Shown here: piece after piece, positions 1 through 6,610 of the stretch
Layout: every line of letters begins with the position of its first letter
Numbering within the stretch: position 1 is the first letter of the stretch
Source of the DNA: T3SED10-47 sp046483725
GTDB taxonomy: Bacteria; Bipolaricaulota; Bipolaricaulia; Bipolaricaulales; Bipolaricaulaceae
DNA: 13,529 bases
NCBI GenBank assembly: GCA_046483725.1
Contig: JAWOCQ010000072.1
Location: 1 to 13,529 of the forward strand
Direction of reading: 5' to 3'
Made by a program: the position numbers and the translations under genes
Notes under the pieces: generated by a model
Told to the model about the DNA's origin: nothing
The model's input: the letters and a program-made list of their open reading frames with translations, nothing else
Database searches by the model: none

Positions 1-713
1 CCAAGGGGGTGAGCTGGGCGCGCAACGTACCGTTGCTCGGGGTCAATCACTTAGCAGCCCATCTGTTTGCCCACCGCTTGTCATATCCGGAGGTGGAGCC
101 ACCCCTTCTGGGGATGATCGTCTCCGGCGGCCACAGTTCGCTTGTCGAGGTAAGGGACTGGGACGAGTACCGGATTGTGGGCAGTACACGAGACGATGCG
201 GCAGGTGAGGCTCTGGACAAGTTCGGTCGGCTGGTGGGGCTTGGATACCCGGCCGGCCCGAAGATCGACGAGCTGGCTGCCCAGGGTGATCCGCAGGCTA
301 TTTCCATGCCCCGGCCCCTCCTGGAAACGGGCCTGGATATGAGTTTCGCCGGGCTTAAGACTGCAGCCGCCTACTGGCTCAAGAAGCACTCCCACTTTCG
401 GCTGGAGGACATGTGTGCCTCTTATTTGGAGGCAGTGGTCGATGTTCTTGCCGAAAAGGTCCTGCGCGCCGCCCGCCTGCTCAATATCAGGCACATCGCG
501 GTGGTCGGCGGCGTGGCGGCAAACCGCAGACTACGGGAGACAGTGCCCCGGCGAGCGGGTGAGCGGGGGCTGGATGTGTACTTCCCTCCGGTGAGGCTGT
601 GCACTGACAACGCCGCCATGGTGGCTGCCTGCGGCCATCAGCGCCTCGTATCTCAGGGACAGGGCGACCCATTGAGCCTCCGGCCGGACGCCGGACTAGC
701 CTTGTCAGGTTAA
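1..713 (+). CDS. tsaD: tRNA N6-threonylcarbamoyladenosine transferase TsaD (5' truncated by window edge)
   Basis: The reading frame is already open at base 3 and runs to a TAA at 711-713, so the start lies outside the window. The GTG at base 9 is internal. TsaD transfers the threonylcarbamoyl group from TC-AMP to A37 of ANN-decoding tRNAs in the cytoplasm, working with TsaB and TsaE. Visible family motifs, in order: NHLAAH (two metal-binding histidines), IVSGGHSSL, DAAGEALDKFGRLVGLGYPAGP, SFAGLKTA, VVGGVAANRRLR and the metal/nucleotide-binding CTDNAAMVA. About 235 residues are visible. The usual length is 330-340, so roughly the first 100, including the first actin-like phosphate loop, are missing. 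Nothing looks degenerate. Identification is from motifs and is near certain. Confidence 0.96.
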   Translation, partial: KGVSWARNVPLLGVNHLAAHLFAHRLSYPEVEPPLLGMIVSGGHSSLVEVRDWDEYRIVGSTRDDAAGEALDKFGRLVGLGYPAGPKIDELAAQGDPQAISMPRPLLETGLDMSFAGLKTAAAYWLKKHSHFRLEDMCASYLEAVVDVLAEKVLRAARLLNIRHIAVVGGVAANRRLRETVPRRAGERGLDVYFPPVRLCTDNAAMVAACGHQRLVSQGQGDPLSLRPDAGLALSG

Positions 714-744
714 GCCTACCGCCCTGCCTCCCGCAGAAGCCCAG

Positions 745-774
745 TTGACGTGCAGGTGAGCCTGCCGCTATCCT
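745..774 (+). promoter_or_regulatory. Promoter of the HEAT-repeat gene, leaderless configuration
   Basis: A -35 TTGACG (745-750) and a -10 TATCCT (769-774) are separated by 18 nt. The GTG start codon begins 7 nt after the -10, exactly where transcription should begin. No Shine-Dalgarno sequence lies in between. The promoter sits in the 67-bp gap after tsaD, so the HEAT gene can be transcribed on its own. Inferred from pattern only. Confidence 0.6.
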
Positions 775-780
775 GCGCAT

Positions 781-1608
781 GTGGCAGTGGAAAAGCTGGA
801 AAAGTCCGTACGGGATCGCGAGATATCTGGCGTCCTCAAGCTGTGGAGTGCGGGCGGTTCCCTCAGCAAGCGCGTCGTGGAGTCCCTGGCTGACGATGGG
901 GCGCTACAGTGGGCGGATTCCCTCTCGGCCCATGGCCTGCAGGGCGCTCGGGCCGCGGCTGCGGTGCTTGCCAAGGCCGCGGCCGAGCCCGATGCCATCG
1001 GCTCCCGGCTGCGCGCTTTGTCCATTCACCCCGATCGTACAGTCCGCCAGGGAGCAGCCCAGGCGTTGGGCCGACAGCTCACAGCCCGTTTCTCGGACCT
1101 GCTACCTGTGGTTGAAGGTTGGGTGGCCGATCCGGAGCCGGGCGTTCGTCGTGCCGCGGTACAAGCCACCTCGGTCGCCGCGTCCACCGGGAACATCGGC
1201 TGGAGCGGCGCGCTTCTGAACACCCTGGCCCCGCTGCTTTCCGATCGTTCCCCCCACGTAGGGCGGGCGCTCGGTCCCGGGGCATTGGCCCGGACCTACC
1301 TGGAGGTATTCCCCGACGACACAGTCGAGCACCTGGCCCAGTGGTCCACCTCGCACGACGAGCGAGTCCTGTGGAACGTGGCCATGGCCTTCTCCGGCCC
1401 TGCAGCGGGCAAGGTGGCGGGCAAGGCGGTAATCGTCCTCGGTCGCCTGGCCCTGGACGACCGACCTTACGTCCGAGCGGCCGTGGCCGCCGCCTTGAGG
1501 GCTCTGACCGATCATGCTCCGCCCGTCGCAGTTCCTAAGCTTCGCAGCTGGCTCTCGGACGAAGAGCGTGCCCCAGTGGCGAGGGCCGCGTTGAGGCACA
1601 CCAGGTGA
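781..1608 (+). CDS. HEAT-repeat protein, AlkC/AlkD-like alpha-solenoid
   Basis: A 275-residue, alanine- and leucine-rich all-helical protein without signal peptide or membrane segments. HEAT-type units are visible: DRTVRQGAAQALG (about residues 84-96), DPEPGVRRAAVQAT, DRSPHVGRALGPGALARTYLEVFPDDTVEHLAQW and DERVLWNVAMAFSG, ending with DDRPYVRAAVAAALRAL. The unit D-x-SPHVGRxLGPGALA followed by FPDD...LAQW is the pattern seen in HEAT proteins related to the DNA alkylation repair proteins AlkC and AlkD. Those flip no base and excise alkylated purines through surface Trp/Asp residues. Whether this one has glycosylase activity cannot be told; many relatives are only scaffolds. The GTG start is chosen because it sits at the predicted transcription start. 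The ATG at 779 is in another frame. It lies downstream of tsaD but with its own promoter. Confidence 0.8.
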   Translation: MAVEKLEKSVRDREISGVLKLWSAGGSLSKRVVESLADDGALQWADSLSAHGLQGARAAAAVLAKAAAEPDAIGSRLRALSIHPDRTVRQGAAQALGRQLTARFSDLLPVVEGWVADPEPGVRRAAVQATSVAASTGNIGWSGALLNTLAPLLSDRSPHVGRALGPGALARTYLEVFPDDTVEHLAQWSTSHDERVLWNVAMAFSGPAAGKVAGKAVIVLGRLALDDRPYVRAAVAAALRALTDHAPPVAVPKLRSWLSDEERAPVARAALRHTR

Positions 1609-1649
1609 AGCTCTGCAGAGAGATCCCCTAACCCCTGGAGCAGGCGGGA

Positions 1650-2447
1650 CTACAGTTCCAGCTCCGGCAGCCGCTCAGGGATGAAAACCTCCTCCGCTAC
1701 TTTCTCCCTGGAGCGCTGTTCAATCCGGATCTCGGCACGGACATCTTCTTTGAGGTCTTCCACCACCAATAGTCGGGCCACGGCCCCTAGCTCGTCCTCT
1801 TCCAGCTCCGCTGCGGTGATCCTCCGGCCAATCTCCCCGTCCTCATCCTCGAAGTCCGCCCGCATCACGACGAAGTTCGCTTGGTGAACCCACAGGAGGA
1901 TCGATGCCCAGTCGGCGTCCTCGAGATCCAGTGGTTTCACCTGCAACTTCCAGCATGGGTCTCCGTCCAACTCCTCCTCATCCAGAAGCTCACTTTCGTA
2001 GCCGTTGCGATAGGTGAACCCATGTGCAAGCTCCTCGTAGGTGATACCGATTCCGGCAACGAACTCCCCTTCAGCCCGCGCACCAACCAACTCTATGACG
2101 TCCCCCACCTCGGGCAGCATGAGCCACAGACGCGGATCCTCCTCCGGGAAGGCGTGGAACAGGAACACCGTACCCTCTATCAGCTCCGGATACGCGTAGA
2201 GGATGGTCGTCTTCACCGTCCCGTCCTCTTCCTCCCGACCCCAGACCCGAAACCGGTACTCCTGCGGCTCCTCGTCTGGCTCGTACGTGGTCAGCGAGAA
2301 CTCACCCTGGAAGTCCCCTGCCCCGAGTCCCAGTAAACCTTGTTCCTCGACACGCTCGAGGATCTCCTCGGCCGTCATTGCCAGCCCGGTGCTGGATAGC
2401 ACAATAACAGCCCCCACCGCCAGAAGGTACCTAGTCATCCTGGTCAT
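1650..2447 (-). CDS. Outer membrane lipoprotein-sorting protein homologue (LolA-like)
   Basis: 265 residues. It has an N-terminal signal peptide: a basic start MTRMTR, a hydrophobic core at residues 7-22, and likely cleavage after A23, before MTAEEILERV. The mature part is very acidic and beta-rich, with the family features TAEEIL, a central LWLMLPE segment and a late VFIPERLPEL end. This is the LolA-like fold (the outer membrane lipoprotein-sorting family that accompanies MMPL/RND exporters), expected to be periplasmic or extracytoplasmic and to carry a lipid or lipid-modified cargo. It lacks a lipobox cysteine. It overlaps the 3' end of the exporter gene by 17 bp and has a near-perfect ribosome site, so the two are co-translated. 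The cargo is unknown. The classical LolA of the LolCDE pathway is a distinct subfamily, so I give no symbol. Confidence 0.83.
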   Translation of the reverse strand: MTRMTRYLLAVGAVIVLSSTGLAMTAEEILERVEEQGLLGLGAGDFQGEFSLTTYEPDEEPQEYRFRVWGREEEDGTVKTTILYAYPELIEGTVFLFHAFPEEDPRLWLMLPEVGDVIELVGARAEGEFVAGIGITYEELAHGFTYRNGYESELLDEEELDGDPCWKLQVKPLDLEDADWASILLWVHQANFVVMRADFEDEDGEIGRRITAAELEEDELGAVARLLVVEDLKEDVRAEIRIEQRSREKVAEEVFIPERLPELEL

Positions 2448-4794
2448 GGTTCACCTCCTTTGATTCCGTCGCCGACGTGCCGGCTCGGAAGAATGGAAAC
2501 GGGGACTGCAAAAATGACGGCTGCACCATCCCCAGCACGGCAGGCAACACGAACAACGCCCCCAGCAAGGTAGTCACCATGGTCAAGGTGATCAGCCAGC
2601 CAAAGGCCACCAACGCTCCGAAACTGGACAAGAGCATAACCAAGAAACCCATGGTCAGGGTCAAGGCGTTTATCAGTATCGCCCTTCCCGCAGTGCTGTA
2701 GGTCTCGGCCAACGCCTCGCTATGAGGCCGCCCCCCGCTCCGGAGCCTACGATAGCGCATCAGAAAGTGCACGGCGTAGTCCACCCCGATACCCACGGCC
2801 AAGCTGGCGATCATCACTGTGGCCATGTCCAGCTGCGCCCCTGCATAACCCATAACGCCGAAGTTGCCCGCGATCGCTACCACCAGCGGAATCAGGGCGC
2901 AGAGGCCGGCAACGAAGGAGCCCATAACCAGCGCCACGATTATCAACACAGCGCCCAAGCTGGTGCCCAGGCTGACTACCTGCGACTGGATAATCCTGCG
3001 GGATATCTGCATGTAGATGCTCGGCGCACCGGTAACGTACGCGCTGGTTCCGGAGGGAAGCTCCTCGGCCAAAAACCCCTCCACCGCCTCCTGTAGCTCC
3101 AGGAACCCGGCCATCCCCACCGAACGAACCCTGGCCGTCACCAACCCGGTGCTGTAGTCCTGGGTTACGTGAGGGCGGAGGCCCTCTCCGCCCCCCATCT
3201 CGTAGATTAGCAACAGCTGGGCCACAGCCCGCGCGCTGTCCGGCAACTTGTAGTAGTCCTGGTCATCTCCCCGGAAGGTGTAGTGCACTTCTTTCACCAC
3301 ATCCGCCAACGAGGAGGTATCGCCCACCTCTTGGCGATCAGCCAAGAAGTCCTGTAGCCCCGCCATGAAAGCCAGCATCTCCGGCTTGTAGAAGGCATCT
3401 TGACGATCGGCTTCCACCACCACCCGCAGCTCCTGAGAACCTCCAAATCGCTCTTCGACGAACTTCTGTCCCTGGATGAACGCCGAATCCTCGTGGAAGT
3501 ACTCGGAGAAGTCCGACTCCACCTGGAGCAAGGGCACTCCCACCAGCAAGCCCCCCATCACCCCGACCGCAACAAGCAGAGTCCAGCGCGGCCGTCGCGC
3601 CAGGGTCCCGGAAAGCCTTGCCACAGCCCTGTCCCAACGCGGCACGCCGCGCCTATGACCAGCGGGGGGAGCGGGGAGCAACACCAGAAAGGCCGGAATC
3701 AGCGTCATGGTGAGGACGAAGGCCGCCAGGACCCCGAACGCGGAGAAGACGCCGAACTCCCTGCTGGGAATCAGGAACGAACTGAGCAGCGTCAGAAATC
3801 CGGCGGCCGTGGTAAACGCGGTGCCGGAAACCGGCCCCAACATATCGCCCACTACCTCTTGTACCGCCTCCTCCCTGGACCCTCCCAGCTTCGCTCGCTG
3901 GAGGAACGCGTTCATCACATGGATTCCATACGCCGAGCCCACCGCCACCAGCAAGACAGGCAAGAAGCTGGAGATCATGGTCAGCTTGTAGCCGGTGGCG
4001 CCCATCAAGCCCAACGTCCACACCACGGCCAACAGCACCACGGCCAGGGGAAGGAGCAGGCCCCGCCACAGGCGGAAGCTTGCCAGCAAGACACAGGACA
4101 CCACGAGCACCACTACGGGGAACAGGAGGCTCAGGTCTTGCCGCATGTGCCGATTTGCATGTACCAACATGGGAGCATCCCCAGTGATGTAGAAACTCTC
4201 CGGTGCCTCATAGCGACCAGCTACGTCTTCCAGCGTTGCCTGGATCTCACCGAGGATGTCCTCCCGGTCTTCCACATCCGGGTGAACACGCAACACCAAG
4301 AGCGCGGCCGAGCCATCTGCTAGCACTAGGGTGTCCCGTAGCTCCCGCTCTGAAAGCACACGTTCACGAAATAGCTCCGCATCGTCCGGCGACTGAGGAG
4401 GCCCGGGAAGGACCGTGTCCGCGACTACCTCTCCCTCCCTACCTTCCACCACCTCCACGCTGGCGGCGGAGACCACCTCTTCCAGCCAGCCTCGCGCCTC
4501 AAGCTCCTCCAGCTCTTCAGTAATGGCGTAGAGCTTCTCCAGCGAAGCCAGATCAAACACCGAGCCGCCCTCGGAGGCGGCCATAGCCACCATGAACACA
4601 GATTGGGCGCCAAACTGGTCCAGAGTACGTTCGTACTGCTCCACGACCGGGTCGTCCCCAGGAAGCATGAGCGAGTAGTCAGCCTGAAACTCAAGCTGCG
4701 GCACGAACACGCCCAGCCCCAAGGTCACCGCAAGCACTGCGGCGAGCACCCACCACGGTCTGCGGGTGACAACCCGTCCGAGCCACGCCCTCAT
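2431..4794 (-). CDS. RND superfamily exporter, MMPL/HAE3 type
   Basis: A 787-residue inner-membrane transporter with the RND internal duplication. It has TM1 at about residues 13-33, a first periplasmic loop at about 35-215, a bundle of five helices at about 220-375, TM7 near 408-428, a second loop at about 430-610, and five more helices to about 765. The C-terminal half carries the proton-relay-like motif GIGVDYAVHFLMRY with D672. The matching place in the N-terminal half reads VGSAYGIHVM (about 284-293), with no aspartate. At 787 residues with two loops but no third-component gene nearby, it fits the HAE3/MMPL group (lipid, hopanoid or hydrophobe export) rather than the roughly 1,000-residue AcrB group. 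The ATG overlaps the stop of a small upstream ORF (ATGA). It lies in an operon after tetR and before a LolA-like partner, which suggests repressor-controlled export of a lipid or hydrophobic compound. The substrate is not known. Confidence 0.9.
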   Translation of the reverse strand: MRAWLGRVVTRRPWWVLAAVLAVTLGLGVFVPQLEFQADYSLMLPGDDPVVEQYERTLDQFGAQSVFMVAMAASEGGSVFDLASLEKLYAITEELEELEARGWLEEVVSAASVEVVEGREGEVVADTVLPGPPQSPDDAELFRERVLSERELRDTLVLADGSAALLVLRVHPDVEDREDILGEIQATLEDVAGRYEAPESFYITGDAPMLVHANRHMRQDLSLLFPVVVLVVSCVLLASFRLWRGLLLPLAVVLLAVVWTLGLMGATGYKLTMISSFLPVLLVAVGSAYGIHVMNAFLQRAKLGGSREEAVQEVVGDMLGPVSGTAFTTAAGFLTLLSSFLIPSREFGVFSAFGVLAAFVLTMTLIPAFLVLLPAPPAGHRRGVPRWDRAVARLSGTLARRPRWTLLVAVGVMGGLLVGVPLLQVESDFSEYFHEDSAFIQGQKFVEERFGGSQELRVVVEADRQDAFYKPEMLAFMAGLQDFLADRQEVGDTSSLADVVKEVHYTFRGDDQDYYKLPDSARAVAQLLLIYEMGGGEGLRPHVTQDYSTGLVTARVRSVGMAGFLELQEAVEGFLAEELPSGTSAYVTGAPSIYMQISRRIIQSQVVSLGTSLGAVLIIVALVMGSFVAGLCALIPLVVAIAGNFGVMGYAGAQLDMATVMIASLAVGIGVDYAVHFLMRYRRLRSGGRPHSEALAETYSTAGRAILINALTLTMGFLVMLLSSFGALVAFGWLITLTMVTTLLGALFVLPAVLGMVQPSFLQSPFPFFRAGTSATESKEVNHDQDD
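2452..2461 (-). promoter_or_regulatory. Strong Shine-Dalgarno site for the LolA-like gene
   Basis: Read on the minus strand this is AAAGGAGGTG, followed by AACC and the ATG at 2447. It matches the anti-SD core almost perfectly and lies inside the end of the exporter gene. It fixes the start of the LolA-like gene and shows that this organism does use SD-led initiation for internal operon genes. Confidence 0.85.
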
Positions 4795-4880
4795 TGGCCG
4801 CCCTCAACAAGATAGCCAAGCTGTATAACAGGTTCAGCGTCCCACCGCTCAGCGGGCCACTGCAACACCGCGCGCTTCAT
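4791..4880 (-). CDS. Small ORF (29 aa) between tetR and the exporter, translationally coupled
   Basis: An unrecognised 29-residue ORF begins MKRAVLQWPAERWD and ends GYLVEGGQ. It starts 14 nt after the tetR stop, and that 14-nt gap (minus strand AGGGGGGTGGAGAG) is purine-rich and can serve as a ribosome site. Its TGA overlaps the exporter ATG as ATGA, the classic arrangement for translational coupling. The exporter itself has only a weak GAGGG upstream, so ribosomes finishing this ORF may supply its initiation. The peptide has no membrane segment, two tryptophans and mixed charge. It may be a real microprotein or simply a coupling leader. The alternative is chance: a 90-nt open frame in GC-rich DNA is unremarkable by itself. 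The start signal and exact overlap are the evidence. Confidence 0.45.
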   Translation of the reverse strand: MKRAVLQWPAERWDAEPVIQLGYLVEGGQ

Positions 4881-4894
4881 CTCTCCACCCCCCT

Positions 4895-5470
4895 TTACGG
4901 TCGCAACGCTCGCCAGGCCAGCTCGGCCAATTCCTCGGGCCCTCGACAACGCAGCTCCTCGGCCTTTTTATCTCCTCCCAGTGCCCGCGCGGTGACCGCC
5001 TTAGCCATCCCCAGAAGCGCATAGGCCGCGGTCCATGCATCACACTTCCGCACTTGGCCTGCCTCCATCCCCTCCTCAAGCAAGCGGGCCACATGGCCAG
5101 CGAACTCCTCCTCCAGAGCCTCCAACTGACCCCTAAGCCGCGGGTGCTCCCTGGGGAGCGTCTGAGAGAGGAGGCGAACCGAGTCTCGCCGCCGATGCAA
5201 CAGCTCAAAATGGAGCTTGGCCACACGACGAACCATGTCCCGGGGAGGCAGCCCCTGGGCCTTCAACTCCTCGATTGCCACCCGCCGTCGCTCGTACTCC
5301 TCCCGGAGGATGGCAAGGAACACGTCATCCTTGGACGGGAAGTGATGGTAGATGGCACCGATCGACACGCCTGCGGCGTGGGCTATGGCCCGCATGCTAG
5401 TACCGTGAAACCCTCTCCCAGCAAAGAGCTTCACCGCTGCTTGCACAATCTGCTCTGACAAAGGCTGCAT
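4895..5470 (-). CDS. TetR/AcrR family transcriptional repressor
   Basis: A 191-residue cytoplasmic regulator. Residues 1-50 form the TetR helix-turn-helix: IVQAAVKLFAGRGFHGTSMRAIAHAAGVS, then the signature IGAIYHHFPSKDDVF. The rest is the helical ligand-binding and dimer domain, which varies between members and gives no ligand clue. The ATG at 5470 is chosen over the upstream ATG at 5509. The sequence GGGAGGTGG precedes 5470, while 5509 lies between the predicted -10 and +1 and its extension would encode the operator. It heads an operon with the small ORF, RND exporter and LolA-like gene, and probably represses them and itself. An autorepressed efflux or lipid-export operon induced by its substrate is the likely reading. 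Confidence 0.92.
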   Translation of the reverse strand: MQPLSEQIVQAAVKLFAGRGFHGTSMRAIAHAAGVSIGAIYHHFPSKDDVFLAILREEYERRRVAIEELKAQGLPPRDMVRRVAKLHFELLHRRRDSVRLLSQTLPREHPRLRGQLEALEEEFAGHVARLLEEGMEAGQVRKCDAWTAAYALLGMAKAVTARALGGDKKAEELRCRGPEELAELAWRALRP

Positions 5471-5473
5471 AGT

Positions 5474-5482
5474 CCACCTCCC
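5474..5482 (-). promoter_or_regulatory. Shine-Dalgarno site deciding the tetR start
   Basis: Minus-strand GGGAGGTGG, then ACT, then the ATG at 5470. With the predicted +1 near 5503 this gives a leader of about 33 nt, mostly made of the operator. It excludes the longer reading that starts at 5509. Confidence 0.75.
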
Positions 5483-5484
5483 GA

Positions 5485-5506
5485 AGCGAACGAACGTTCG
5501 GTCGCT
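5485..5506. promoter_or_regulatory. Palindromic operator, probable TetR binding site
   Basis: A 22-bp inverted repeat pairs in 10 of 11 positions around a centre between 5495 and 5496. Its core is CGAACGTTCG at 5491-5500. A second, overlapping palindrome with its centre shifted by 2 bp, CGAACG-AA-CGTTCG, occupies 5487-5500. It covers the predicted transcription start of tetR, where a bound dimer would block initiation. From memory, the C-N-AACG-NN-CGTT-N-G form matches the site of the Thermus TetR-family regulator PaaR; I could not verify this. I saw no second copy of the palindrome before eamA. Confidence 0.75.
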
Positions 5507-5509
5507 CAT

Positions 5510-5538
5510 AGGTTAGCGGGGACCTATTAGAAGGTCAA
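5510..5538 (-). promoter_or_regulatory. Promoter of the tetR-exporter operon
   Basis: On the minus strand, -35 TTGACC (5533-5538), a 17-nt spacer, and -10 TAACCT (5510-5515). The expected +1 falls near 5503, inside the palindromic operator. It is back to back with the eamA promoter about 100 bp away. Confidence 0.62.
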
Positions 5539-5639
5539 CCTGGCCCACCGCTGTGATTCCTTGCCTTGCCCTGCCCCGGCTCGCTCTACCTGCCGGCCCT
5601 CCATCGCACCCAAGCAACTCGAACAACCTGCTCTACTCG

Positions 5640-5668
5640 TTTAACACCTGGGGCCGGTCGGCTATCCT
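5640..5668 (+). promoter_or_regulatory. Promoter of the EamA transporter gene, leaderless configuration
   Basis: -10 TATCCT (5663-5668) with a poor -35 TTTAAC (5640-5645) at 17-nt spacing. The GTG at 5678 starts 10 nt after the -10, so the leader would be 0 to 3 nt. There is no GGAGG-like sequence. The same -10 hexamer precedes the HEAT-repeat gene. Confidence 0.5.
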
Positions 5669-5677
5669 GTGCGCACT

Positions 5678-6565
5678 GTGCTTCTGATCCTAGCGGCGGT
5701 GGTGTGCTGGTCGGGCCTGGGGGTGATGGGTAAGGAGCTCTACCGCTTGGGGGCCGATCCCCTAACGGTGGTTGTTCTCCGGGTGGCCGTGGCCGCAGGT
5801 CTGCTCGGACTTATACTGGCCGTATTCCGTCCCGCCTGTTTGCGGGTGCCGGCACGCCGCCTTCCCGGCCTCGCCGTGTACGGGCTGCTCGGGGTGGCGG
5901 TGAACATGGCTTGTTTCTTCTACGCCCTCCAGTACACCACTGTAACCACGGCCATCGTGATCGCCTCCGCCCACCCGGCAATGGTAGTCCTGCTGGCCCG
6001 GCTGGTGTTCGCGGAGCCCCTAAGCCGACAACTTCTGGGAGCTCTTGGCGTGACACTCGCTGGCGTGTTCTTGGTAGCCGAAGGGTACAACCTGGACGCG
6101 CTGCGTCCGAATCTTCCCGGTGTGGGCTTTGCACTGGCCAACGCCTCCGGCATCGCAGCGTTCAACGTCCTGGGGAAGCGCTTGGTCCGTGGCACGAACA
6201 GCTGGACGGTTTTGATCTACGGCCTTCTATTCGGCGGGGCGGTGCTTGCGGTAACGTGGGCGTTCCAGGGGGAGGGCTTCCAATCTCTGCCTGCATATGG
6301 CTGGTCCTTGATTCTAGGGCTGGCCGTGTTCCCCTCCATCTTGGCCTATGGCTTCTACCTCAAGGCACTGACCCGCCTGGCAGCAGGGCGTGCGGCCATC
6401 GCTTCCACTCTGGAGCCAGTACTGGCCTCCTTTTTGGCCTGGGCCGTCCTCGGCGAGACGGTGACCGCACTGCAAGCACTCGGTGTGGCGCTTGTATTAG
6501 GCGGAGTACTCATTATCCGCAGAAGGCGCGGGACCTCCGGACCGCCGCCGCCCCAGCGCGCATGA
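5678..6565 (+). CDS. EamA/DMT family transporter
   Basis: A 295-residue polytopic inner-membrane protein with the duplicated five-helix EamA layout, ten predicted helices in all. The first repeat runs from VLLILAAVVCWSGLGVM to the segment ending VFLVAEGY near residue 140. The second begins GVGFALANASGIAAFNVLGKRLV and ends VALVLGGVLIIRRRR. Typical family elements are visible: AxVVCWSG at the start of helix 1, TAIVIASAHPAMVVLLA, and AAIASTLEPVLASFLAWAVLGE in the second repeat. DMT proteins export or import amino acids, nucleotide precursors or other metabolites; the substrate cannot be read from sequence. The GTG at 5678 is preferred over the in-frame GTG at 5669 because the latter abuts the -10 and would be upstream of the expected +1. 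Transcribed divergently from tetR. Confidence 0.92.
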   Translation: MLLILAAVVCWSGLGVMGKELYRLGADPLTVVVLRVAVAAGLLGLILAVFRPACLRVPARRLPGLAVYGLLGVAVNMACFFYALQYTTVTTAIVIASAHPAMVVLLARLVFAEPLSRQLLGALGVTLAGVFLVAEGYNLDALRPNLPGVGFALANASGIAAFNVLGKRLVRGTNSWTVLIYGLLFGGAVLAVTWAFQGEGFQSLPAYGWSLILGLAVFPSILAYGFYLKALTRLAAGRAAIASTLEPVLASFLAWAVLGETVTALQALGVALVLGGVLIIRRRRGTSGPPPPQRA

Positions 6566-6610
6566 AACACGACGCGCCCGCATGCATACCGCACTCTGAA
6601 CAACAACAGC

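Noticed and set aside
1102..1599. Antisense frame of 165 codons opposite the HEAT gene
   Set aside because: Composition typical of a shadow frame, no recognisable start signal, and the sense strand encodes clear repeats.
1612..1621. Palindrome CTCTGCAGAG between the HEAT gene and the LolA-like gene, considered as a terminator
   Set aside because: The stem is a 10-bp perfect palindrome without a loop, and no T-run follows on either strand. No convincing intrinsic terminator was found at any of the four convergent junctions.
3400..4323. A 307-codon open frame on the plus strand opposite the RND exporter gene
   Set aside because: It is very rich in His, Gln, Arg and Pro, has no family motif, and is the complement of a convincing transporter with clear membrane segments. 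GC-rich coding DNA commonly leaves such long antisense frames.
4851..4861. Small inverted repeat CCGCT-C-AGCGG near the small ORF, considered as a second TetR site or hairpin
   Set aside because: It does not resemble the 5485-5506 operator, has a one-base loop, and lies inside the small ORF.
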